A stretch of 9,084 nt of DNA from Bifidobacteriaceae bacterium (GTDB taxonomy: Bacteria > Actinomycetota > Actinomycetes > Actinomycetales > WQXJ01). The position numbers and the translations under genes are program-made. The first letter of the stretch is position 1; each line of letters begins with the position of its first letter. Positions 1 to 6,036 of this stretch are shown here, in pieces. The stretch spans positions 1-9,084 of the forward strand of contig JAIRTF010000133.1 of NCBI GenBank assembly GCA_031255075.1, read 5' to 3'. The notes below the pieces were generated by a model. It worked only from the letters and a program-made list of their open reading frames with translations, ran no database searches and was not told the DNA's origin.

Positions 1-666
1 GCTCTTGGTGATGTGAGCCCCTCAGACGCCATCGGCAACGTGGGGCTGTTGGTGCGCTGCCTGGCGGTGCTGACTCTGATCATGGTGGTGTTCTCGCTGC
101 ATTCGGTGGTGCCGCTGGATCCGCCGGTGGTGGCCATGTTGGGAGCTGGGGCAATGGTGTTGGTTTCCCGGACCAAAGCCAAGCAGTTCTTGGCTGAAGT
201 GGAATGGGCCACGCTGTCCTTCTTCATGGCGCTGTTCGTGTTGGTCGGCGCGCTGGTGGAAGTCGGTGTGCTGGGCCAACTGGGTGAATTGGCGGCCGGC
301 GCCGTAGGCGGGCGGGAGTTGACCGGGGTGACCGCGTTGCTGTTCGGATCAGCCTTCTTGGGCGCTGTGGTGGACAACATCCCGTACACCACGGCCATGG
401 TGCCGGTGGTCTCCGAACTGGTGGCCGCCAGCCCCAACTCCGGCCCGGACAGCCCGCTGTGGTGGGCCTTCGTCTTCGGCGCGGACCTGGGTGGCAACAT
501 GACAGCGGTGGCGGCCGGCGCCAACGTGGTGGTGTTAGGGCTGGCCAGACGGTCCGGCAAGCCAATCAGCTTCTGGCGTTTCACCAAATACGGACTGCCC
601 TTCAGCTTGATGACCGTGGTTGTCGCGTGGCTCTACGTTTGGTTGCGATACTTCGTGCTCGTCTGA
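1..666 (+). CDS. ArsB/NhaD-type (SLC13-like) membrane permease, C-terminal part
   Basis: This is the C-terminal part of a polytopic ion or anion transporter. The frame is open from base 1, so the GTG at 13 is probably internal and the 5' end lies outside the window. Counting from that GTG, hydrophobic segments fall at about 11-34, 38-52, 66-88, 104-135, 150-176 and 196-216. Two family hallmarks are visible: VDNIPYTTAMVP at about 120-131, and GADLGGNMTAVAAGANVVV at about 156-174, followed by SGKPISFWRFTKYG. These correspond to the DNIP(F/Y)T and GA(C/D)LGGN...ANVV motifs of ArsB/NhaD/CitMHS-like carriers, which move arsenite, sodium/proton or dicarboxylates. The visible part does not decide the substrate, and no ars genes lie nearby. 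It ends 66 bases before the kinase gene on the same strand, so the two may share a transcript. Confidence 0.85.
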   Translation, partial: ALGDVSPSDAIGNVGLLVRCLAVLTLIMVVFSLHSVVPLDPPVVAMLGAGAMVLVSRTKAKQFLAEVEWATLSFFMALFVLVGALVEVGVLGQLGELAAGAVGGRELTGVTALLFGSAFLGAVVDNIPYTTAMVPVVSELVAASPNSGPDSPLWWAFVFGADLGGNMTAVAAGANVVVLGLARRSGKPISFWRFTKYGLPFSLMTVVVAWLYVWLRYFVLV

Positions 667-721
667 GGCGGGGTGGACTAGGCTGGGAAGCCCCTAACGC
701 AAGCGGTGGGCCTGGGCGGGT

Positions 722-727
722 AAGGAG
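722..727 (+). promoter_or_regulatory. Ribosome binding site fixing the GTG start of the acetate-kinase-like gene
   Basis: AAGGAG sits five bases before GTG at 733. An ATG at 731 overlaps this GTG but is in another frame. The conserved N-terminal strand (ILVVN) follows the GTG frame, so GTG is the start. Confidence 0.7.
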
Positions 728-732
728 CAGAT

Positions 733-1980
733 GTGTCTGGACCGATTCTGGTAGTGAATGCGGCATTCCGCAGCATGAGGTACTACGTGTTCGACGCCCA
801 ACGCAAAGACCCTCTGGTACGGGGGCGGGTCAGCGGCATCGGCGGCGAAGAAGGCGAAATCGAGATCTCCTACGGTGCTGAGACCCACATCACGGAGAAA
901 CCCATCCCAGATCATGAAGCGGCGGTGGCCGGCATTTTGCGGGCGGTGGCCCTGCACGCTCCGCAAGTGGCTGGCATTGTGGCGGTGGCGCACCGCGTAG
1001 CCCACGGCGGTGACGTGTTCAGCGGCCCGGCGGTTGTCACCCCAGAGGTCTTGGCGGCGATCAGTGACCTGTCGCCGTTAGCGCCGGAGCACAACGCCAA
1101 AGCAGTGGTGGTTATCCGCGCCGCCCAGCGGTTGCTGCCCGATGCCGCGCAGGTCGCAGTCTTCGACACGGCCTTCTTCACCGACCTGCCGCCCGGCGCC
1201 GCGACCTATGCGTTGCCGTTGGAACTGTCAGAGCGGCTGCGGATCCGCAAATACGGCTTTCACGGGCTGACGCACCGGTACGTCTCGGAGCGGGCTTCGC
1301 TGCTGTTGGGCCGCCACGATCTGAAGCAGATTGTCTGCTACATGGGCAACAGCTCATCGGTGGCAGCGGTTGACGCCGGCCACCCAGTTGATGTCTCCAC
1401 CGGGTTCACCACCTTGGAGGGCCTGCCTATGCGGACCCGTTCCGGATCGATCGACCCAGGCATCCACCGCTACGTCATGGAACGCACCGGCATGTCGATT
1501 GTCGAATTTGAGCGGCTGCTGAATGAAGAATCCGGGATGCTGGGGCTGGCCGGCAGCAGCGATGTTTGGGAAGTCTGGGACCGGGCGGACCAAGGCGATG
1601 CACGGGCCACCTTGGCGATTGAGGTCTGTGTCCACCGGTTGGTGGCCTGCATCTCTGCTTTCCACGGCGTGCTGGGCGGCGCCCAAGCCATCTCTTTCAC
1701 CGGTGCTTTGGGTGAACAAGACGTGCGCCTGCGTAAAGCGGTCTGCGACCGGTTGGCGTGCTTCGGGGTGGAAATTGACAAGGGCGTGAACGCCAAGACC
1801 CACGGGTCCATCCGTTCGCGGATCATTTCGACTTCGCATTCAGCTATCACCGTGCTGACCATTCAACAACGCGAGCACTACGCCATGGCGCGCGATGCCG
1901 CCGTGGCGCTGGGGTGGAAGCGGCCGCCGTTGGCAGGGTTGCTGTCCCCGCCGCAGACCGGCGATATGCCGACAGGTTAG
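733..1980 (+). CDS. Divergent acetate kinase family protein
   Basis: The protein has 415 residues, near the usual 400 of acetate kinase, which makes acetyl phosphate from acetate and ATP or runs in reverse to yield ATP. Family blocks appear in order: ILVVN (5-9), AHRVAHGG (86-93), LAPEHN (116-121), VFDTAF (143-148), YGFHGLTHRYVSERA (174-188), MGN (204-206), TRSGSIDP (235-242), SGMLGLAG (267-274), FTGALGE (322-328) and a C-terminal helix MARDA. By alignment from memory with the Methanosarcina enzyme, N9, R88, H120, D145, H177, N206, R236 and E381 match known active-site residues. Several usually fixed positions differ. The N-x-G-S-S-S-x-K start reads NAAFRSMR, the Gly after N206 is Ser, and the TRSGD Asp is Ser239. 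It may be an acetate or propionate kinase with changed kinetics or substrate, or a paralogue with another role. No phosphotransacetylase gene is adjacent. No gene symbol is given because of these changes. Confidence 0.85.
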   Translation: MSGPILVVNAAFRSMRYYVFDAQRKDPLVRGRVSGIGGEEGEIEISYGAETHITEKPIPDHEAAVAGILRAVALHAPQVAGIVAVAHRVAHGGDVFSGPAVVTPEVLAAISDLSPLAPEHNAKAVVVIRAAQRLLPDAAQVAVFDTAFFTDLPPGAATYALPLELSERLRIRKYGFHGLTHRYVSERASLLLGRHDLKQIVCYMGNSSSVAAVDAGHPVDVSTGFTTLEGLPMRTRSGSIDPGIHRYVMERTGMSIVEFERLLNEESGMLGLAGSSDVWEVWDRADQGDARATLAIEVCVHRLVACISAFHGVLGGAQAISFTGALGEQDVRLRKAVCDRLACFGVEIDKGVNAKTHGSIRSRIISTSHSAITVLTIQQREHYAMARDAAVALGWKRPPLAGLLSPPQTGDMPTG

Positions 1981-1990
1981 ACCAACGCCC

Positions 1991-2007
1991 GGCACCCACC
2001 CGGTGCC
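1991..2007 (+). terminator. Possible short terminator hairpin after the kinase gene
   Basis: GGCACC and GGTGCC form a perfect six-pair stem around a five-base loop, starting eleven bases after the stop codon. There is no T-run after it. The position fits a terminator, but the short stem makes this uncertain. Confidence 0.3.
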
Positions 2008-2110
2008 CACTGCGGACCCTGGTCGGGCATAGGGACAAGGCGTCTGAGGCCAAGCCGGGCGGCGGCCGCGGGCGGCGAAAACCAACACACCCCGGCGGCG
2101 CTAAGCTAAG

Positions 2111-2234
2111 GGGCCGCGGCGGGCGGCCAGACGTGGCGGAGTGGTGCGCGGCCCTGGGCAAGTGGAGATGTGAATGCGGCTTCTAGCCGCATTCGGATGC
2201 GCGGAGCCCCTGCCCAAAGGGGGGGGACCTTTGG
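2111..2234 (+). promoter_or_regulatory. Cluster of perfect inverted repeats upstream of oppA, possible structured leader or operator region
   Basis: Four perfect stems can be drawn. Stem A pairs GGGCCGCG (2111-2118) with CGCGGCCC (2147-2154). Stem B pairs TGGGCA (2155-2160) with TGCCCA (2211-2216). Inside B, stem C pairs GAATGCGGC (2172-2180) with GCCGCATTC (2186-2194) across a five-base loop. Stem D pairs CCAAAGG (2214-2220) with CCTTTGG (2228-2234) around a seven-base loop of six G and one A. B and D share bases 2214-2216, so they cannot form together, as in switch-like leaders. I do not recognise a known riboswitch class. If transcription starts downstream (see 2241), the repeats could be protein binding sites instead. 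Confidence 0.45.
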
Positions 2235-2240
2235 TAGGTC

Positions 2241-2246
2241 TATGAT
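2241..2246 (+). promoter_or_regulatory. Possible -10 element of the opp operon promoter
   Basis: TATGAT is close to the TATAAT consensus and lies 117 bases before the oppA start. No good -35 hexamer stands 16-18 bases upstream; that position is taken by the G-run of the CCAAAGG/CCTTTGG palindrome. The call rests on one hexamer and is weak. Confidence 0.25.
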
Positions 2247-2341
2247 GGCGGGATGCGGCTTGCCCCTGCGGGCGCCCAGAAGTTGCAATCGCGAAGATCG
2301 CGGCAGCCAGTCGGGCCACGCCGTGCCGTTGACCAATGAGG

Positions 2342-2348
2342 GGAAGGA
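2342..2348 (+). promoter_or_regulatory. Ribosome binding site of oppA
   Basis: GGAAGGA lies nine bases before ATG 2358. It supports this start for the permuted protein, and the start is followed at once by a proper lipoprotein signal peptide. Confidence 0.65.
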
Positions 2349-2357
2349 ACCCAACGG

Positions 2358-3977
2358 ATGAAAATAAGTAGACAAACAGCCGCCATCGCAGCGGCCGCCG
2401 TAGGACTCGGCCTGGTGGTAACCGGCTGTGGACCGGCCACAAAAGGAGGGGGCGGAGATAAGACCGGCCCCACCTTCCAGATCGCCTACAATGCCGATGG
2501 CGGCCACAGAGCTTGGGTGGACGCAGTCGCCAACTCCATCTCCAACACTTTGGGGATCAACGCCTCCGGTGCTCCGGATGAGACGTTCACCGCATTCCGC
2601 ACCGCCATCACCGACCGCACAATCAAGTCAGCTTTCCGTTCCGGTTGGCAGGCGGACTATCCGCGCATGTCCAACTTCATGCTGCCGTTGTACTACACCG
2701 GCGCCGGATCCAATGATGGCGACTACTCCTCGGCCGAATTCGATTCGCTGATGGATCAGGCCAACGCAGCCGCCACCGATGATGAGGCCAACGCCCTGAT
2801 CCGCCAAGCCCAAGAGGTGCTGTTCAAAGACCTGCCGGCCATCCCGCTGTGGTACCAGAACACAGTTGGCGGTTGGTCCACCAAGGTCTCAAACGTGGAG
2901 TTCAACTGGAAGTCCGTGCCGGTCTTCGAAGGCATCACCAAAGCTGAGGGCGGCGCCATCACCGCTTGGGGTGGCGAGCCGCAGAACCCGCTGATCCCCA
3001 CCATGACCAACGAGGTCAACGGTGGGAACATCCTGGACATCCTGTTTGCCCAGCTGGTCTACTTCGACGCCAACGGTGAAGTCCGCAACGAACTGGCCGA
3101 ATCGATCGAGACCGAGGATTCGCAGCTGTTCACAATCAAGATCAAGCCGAACCAGGTCTTCGCCAACGGTGAGCCGATCAACGCGGCCGCTTTCGTGGAC
3201 GCCTGGAACTATGGCGCCCTGGCTTCCAACGAGCACCTGTCCGCCTCTTTCTTTGAGCCGATCGAGGGCTTCAGCTGGGAAGAGGATTCCGACCTCAAGG
3301 GCAAGGGTCTGAACATCATTGACGACCTGACCTTCACCATCAAACTGGTTGCTCCGCAAGCCGACTTCCCGCTGTTCTTGGGCTACAGCGCCTTCGCGCC
3401 GCTGCCCGCGTCAGCATTTGCTGACATTGAGGCGTTTGGCCAGAACCCAATCGGCAACGGCCCCTACAAGATGGCCGGCCCAGGCGCTTGGGAACATGAC
3501 CGTCAAGCCACCTTGGTGCCGAATGAGAACTACAAGGGTGACCGGCAAGCCAAGAATGAGGGCATCACGTTCAAGTTCTACACCGACCTGAACGCGGCTT
3601 ATACCGACCTGCAGGCCAACAACCTGGACGTCATGCACGCCATGCCGGAAACCGCCTTCTCAACCTGGGAAACCGATCTGGCCGGTCGCATGGTCAATGA
3701 ACCCAGCGCCATTTTCCAGTCCTTCACCATCTCGCAGAACCTTGATCACTTCAAGGGCGAGGAAGGCAAACTGCGCCGCGCCGCCATCTCCATGGCGATT
3801 GACCGCGAAGCCATCACCGAGAAGATCTTCCAGGGCACACGCAGCCCGGCGCAAGACTTCACCAGCCCGGTACTGCCTGGCTGGAGTGGTGACATAGCTG
3901 GAGCCGACGTGTTGCAGTACAACCCGGAGAAGGCCAAGCAGCTGTGGGAAGAAGCCAACAAGATCTCGCAGTGGTAA
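2358..3977 (+). CDS. oppA: OppA-like peptide-binding lipoprotein with circularly permuted domain order
   Basis: This is the 539-residue extracellular solute-binding protein (SBP_bac_5 family) of the peptide transporter encoded downstream. Residues 1-24 are a lipoprotein signal peptide: basic start MKISRQ, hydrophobic core, lipobox VTGC with C24 as the lipid-modified Cys. A Gly-rich linker follows. Residues 38-195, from FQIAYNADGGHRAWVDAV through the GWQADYP, NDGDYSS and DLPAIPLWY blocks to FEGITK, match the C-terminal segment of ordinary actinobacterial OppA. After linker AEGG, residues 199-539 match the usual N-terminal and middle parts: EPQNPLIPT, NELAESIETEDSQ, FVDAWNYGALA, NPIGNGPYK, AYTDLQANNLDV, RRAAISMAIDREAI, DFTSPVLPGW and KAKQLWEEANKISQW. 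The stop follows where FQIAYNADGG would normally continue. The order is therefore permuted with no evident loss of sequence. Ribosome binding site, frame and codon use look normal. The family comparison is from memory. Chimeric assembly is the main alternative. Confidence 0.85.
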   Translation: MKISRQTAAIAAAAVGLGLVVTGCGPATKGGGGDKTGPTFQIAYNADGGHRAWVDAVANSISNTLGINASGAPDETFTAFRTAITDRTIKSAFRSGWQADYPRMSNFMLPLYYTGAGSNDGDYSSAEFDSLMDQANAAATDDEANALIRQAQEVLFKDLPAIPLWYQNTVGGWSTKVSNVEFNWKSVPVFEGITKAEGGAITAWGGEPQNPLIPTMTNEVNGGNILDILFAQLVYFDANGEVRNELAESIETEDSQLFTIKIKPNQVFANGEPINAAAFVDAWNYGALASNEHLSASFFEPIEGFSWEEDSDLKGKGLNIIDDLTFTIKLVAPQADFPLFLGYSAFAPLPASAFADIEAFGQNPIGNGPYKMAGPGAWEHDRQATLVPNENYKGDRQAKNEGITFKFYTDLNAAYTDLQANNLDVMHAMPETAFSTWETDLAGRMVNEPSAIFQSFTISQNLDHFKGEEGKLRRAAISMAIDREAITEKIFQGTRSPAQDFTSPVLPGWSGDIAGADVLQYNPEKAKQLWEEANKISQW

Positions 3978-4038
3978 CAGCGCTGCCGCAGCCAACCGCT
4001 GAGGCAACACTGGCACAGTGAGCTAAACCAAGGCCAGC

Positions 4039-4077
4039 GGCCCGGCGGCGGACCTCGCAAGGGGTCCCCGCCGGGCC
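4039..4077 (+). terminator. Strong GC-rich hairpin between oppA and oppB (attenuator or mRNA stabiliser)
   Basis: Bases 4039-4054 pair with 4063-4077 over fifteen pairs with a single bulged C; the loop is TCGCAAGG. No T-run follows. Its place between a binding-protein gene and the permease genes is typical of elements that end part of the transcripts or protect the upstream message, so that binding protein outnumbers the permease. A smaller hairpin, CACTG-GCA-CAGTG, lies at 4008-4020. Confidence 0.65.
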
Positions 4078-4115
4078 GTTGGACCGCTATCAAGACAGGA
4101 TCTGAGGAGTAACAA

Positions 4116-5045
4116 GTGGCCAAGTACCTTGGTAAACGGCTGCTTCAGCTCATACCGGTATTCTTCGGCGCCACGCTTCTGATCTACGCCCTGGTGTTCT
4201 TGATGCCAGGCGACCCGATCGCCGCGCTGGGCGGCGACCGCGGCCTGAACGAAGAGGTCGCAGCCAGAATCCGCGCTGAACGCCACCTGGACCAGCCATT
4301 CCTGATCCAGTACCTCTACTACATCAAAGGTATCTTCACCCTTGACTTGGGCACCACGCTGAATGCCCGCCCAGTCCTGGAAGTGGTGGCCAACGCCTAC
4401 CCGGTGACAGTCAAGCTAGCTCTGATGGCGTTGGCCATCGAGGCCGTCATGGGCGTAGCCACCGGCCTGATAGCAGGCCTCCGCAAAGGCGGCGTATTTG
4501 ACTCCACTTTCCTGGTGGTGTCTCTGGTGGTGATCGCAGTGCCAACCTTCGTGATGGGCTACGTGCTGCAGTTCTTCATCGGTGTGAAGCTAGGTTGGCT
4601 GCCGCCCACGGCTGGCACCGACCCAGGGTTCAAGTCGTTGTTGATGCCGGCCTGTGCACTGGCGGCCGTGTCCTACGCCTACGTGCTGCGTCTGACCCGG
4701 GTGAGCGTGTTTGAAACCTCCACCGCAGATTTTGTGCGGACCGCCACCGCCAAAGGCTTGACCCGCCACCGGGTGGTAAGTCATCACATTCTGCGCAATT
4801 CGCTGATCCCGGTGGTGACGTTCCTGGGCGCAGACCTGGGCGCGTTGATGGGCGGCGCAGTTGTGACCGAGGGTGTGTTCAACATTCACGGTGTGGGGCA
4901 TGCACTGCTCCAAGCCATCAGGCAGATGGAACCATCTGCGGTGGTCTCATTGGTGACCGTGTTGGTGATGGTGTACATGCTGTCCAACCTGCTGGTTGAC
5001 CTGCTGTACGCCGCCCTTGACCCGAGGATTCGCTATGACTCGTGA
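4116..5045 (+). CDS. oppB: Oligopeptide ABC transporter permease, OppB/DppB type
   Basis: This is one of the two membrane subunits that form the peptide channel. It has 309 residues, normal for the family. The start is MAKYLGKRLLQLIPVFFGAT, the usual amphipathic start and first membrane helix of OppB, followed by the periplasmic-side motif LMPGDP (29-34). Further helices lie at about 98-120, 132-156, 175-192, 232-254 and 276-300. The EAA loop that contacts the ATPase is DFVRTATAKGLTRHRVVSHHILRNSLIPVV (205-234, conserved Gly at 214). It ends LDPRIRYDS, as is typical. GTG at 4116 is preceded by GAGGAG at 4104-4109, six bases away. The 3' end overlaps oppC by eleven bases, which suggests translational coupling. 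Confidence 0.93.
   Translation: MAKYLGKRLLQLIPVFFGATLLIYALVFLMPGDPIAALGGDRGLNEEVAARIRAERHLDQPFLIQYLYYIKGIFTLDLGTTLNARPVLEVVANAYPVTVKLALMALAIEAVMGVATGLIAGLRKGGVFDSTFLVVSLVVIAVPTFVMGYVLQFFIGVKLGWLPPTAGTDPGFKSLLMPACALAAVSYAYVLRLTRVSVFETSTADFVRTATAKGLTRHRVVSHHILRNSLIPVVTFLGADLGALMGGAVVTEGVFNIHGVGHALLQAIRQMEPSAVVSLVTVLVMVYMLSNLLVDLLYAALDPRIRYDS
5024..5028 (+). promoter_or_regulatory. Ribosome binding site of oppC inside the end of oppB
   Basis: GAGGA lies six bases before ATG 5035. It favours this start over the in-frame ATG at 4996, which would add thirteen residues unlike any OppC and lacks a comparable site. Confidence 0.6.
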
Positions 5046-6036
5046 CCATTCCCGCGCCGCTGATTCGCGCGGACCAGCGGACAAGCCGCCCTCCAAGCAG
5101 CCGGCCGCCCGGCAAGATCACTTCTTTGCCGACCCGGATGAAGTGGTCCTGGGAGCGGTTGACACCTTTGACGAATCGCGTCCGCCATCTTCGCTGTGGT
5201 CAGACGCTTGGAGTTCGCTGCGCCGCCAGCCGCTGTTCTGGGTGGCCACGGCGTTGACGCTGCTGATCATTGTGGTGGCGTTGTTCCCAGGCCTGTTTTC
5301 TTCAGCTGACCCGCAGTATTGCACCCTGACTGAGCACCTTGAAAAGCCCCGCGCCGGCCATCCGTTCGGCTTTGACCGCCAAGGTTGCGATGTCTATTCG
5401 CGGGTTGTCTATGGTGCCCGGGCCTCGGTCACGGTGGGTCTGCTGGCCACACTGTTCGCCAGCCTGATCGGCACGGTAATCGGGGCCACGGCCGGCTATT
5501 ACGGCGGCTGGGCGGATTCCATCCTGGCCCGGTTGACGGACATTTTCTACGCCATTCCGGTGATTCTGGCGGCCATCGTGGTGATGCAGGTGTTCCGCTC
5601 CCGGGCCACGGTGTTCTCCGTGGTGGTGGTGATCTCACTGTTCGCCTGGGTCAACGTGGCGCGCATCGCCCGCGGCGCGGTGATGGGCGTCAAGAACGCC
5701 GATTTCATCACCGCCGCCACCGCCTTGGGTGTGTCCCGGTTCCGGATTCTGTTGCGGCATGTGCTGCCCAACGCTGTGGCGCCGATCATTGTGACGGCTA
5801 CCACCCAGCTGGGAACGTTCATCGTGTTGGAAGCTACCTTGTCCTTCTTAGGATTGGGGTTGCCTTCCTCGATTGTGTCCTGGGGACAAGACATCTCATC
5901 CGCCCAAGCCAACCTGCGGACGGACCCAGCCCTACTGTTCTATCCGGCCGGCGCGCTGGCCTTAACAGTGTTGGCGTTCATCATGATGGGTGACGCAGTC
6001 CGGGACGCCTTGGACCCGAAGGCGGTGCGCCGGTGA
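5035..6036 (+). CDS. oppC: Oligopeptide ABC transporter permease, OppC/DppC type
   Basis: This is the second membrane subunit, 333 residues, pairing with OppB. A hydrophilic, Pro- and charge-rich cytosolic tail (about 1-60) ends in SLWSDAWSSLRR, the OppC_N region typical of actinobacterial members. The first helix is at 67-88. The external loop contains HPFGFDRQGCDVYSRVVYGAR (109-129), a family hallmark, with Cys96 and Cys118, which could pair. Helices follow at about 132-155, 170-187, 192-208, 250-275 and 303-319. The EAA loop is DFITAATALGVSRFRILLRHVLPNAVAP (223-250). It ends DALDPKAVRR. It overlaps oppB by eleven bases at its start and the ATPase gene by four bases (GTGA) at its end, so the three are very likely cotranscribed and coupled in translation. 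Confidence 0.93.
   Translation: MTRDHSRAADSRGPADKPPSKQPAARQDHFFADPDEVVLGAVDTFDESRPPSSLWSDAWSSLRRQPLFWVATALTLLIIVVALFPGLFSSADPQYCTLTEHLEKPRAGHPFGFDRQGCDVYSRVVYGARASVTVGLLATLFASLIGTVIGATAGYYGGWADSILARLTDIFYAIPVILAAIVVMQVFRSRATVFSVVVVISLFAWVNVARIARGAVMGVKNADFITAATALGVSRFRILLRHVLPNAVAPIIVTATTQLGTFIVLEATLSFLGLGLPSSIVSWGQDISSAQANLRTDPALLFYPAGALALTVLAFIMMGDAVRDALDPKAVRR

Larger units (their letters stand above)
1981..2357. other. 377-base intergenic region between kinase and oppA
   Basis: I find no convincing gene here; the short open frames lack start signals and family resemblance. It holds a small hairpin just after the kinase stop, a cluster of perfect inverted repeats at 2111-2234, a TATGAT hexamer at 2241 and the oppA ribosome binding site. 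The nonamer ATGCGGCTT occurs directly repeated at 2174-2182 and 2253-2261. A tRNA-like stretch (GGCGGAGTGGTGCG) was checked, but there is no T-arm consensus and no acceptor stem. Confidence 0.6.

Noticed and set aside
459..881. Long alternate-frame open frames over the permease, kinase and transporter genes on both strands
   Set aside because: They are Arg/Pro/His-rich shadows caused by high GC, and they overlap genes with clear family motifs.
2118..2210. tRNA-like stretch GGCGGAGTGGTGCG
   Set aside because: No T-arm consensus, no anticodon arm in register and no acceptor pairing.
2329..2334. TTGACC as a -35 element for oppA
   Set aside because: Only 23 bases separate it from the start codon, leaving no room for a -10 element and a leader with the ribosome binding site.
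2358..3977. Two separate or fused solute-binding proteins instead of one permuted protein
   Set aside because: Each conserved block occurs once, and the two parts together add up to one normal OppA length.
4996..5034. Earlier ATG for oppC adding thirteen residues
   Set aside because: The added residues are the shifted frame of the oppB end, and GAGGA at 5024-5028 is placed for ATG 5035.
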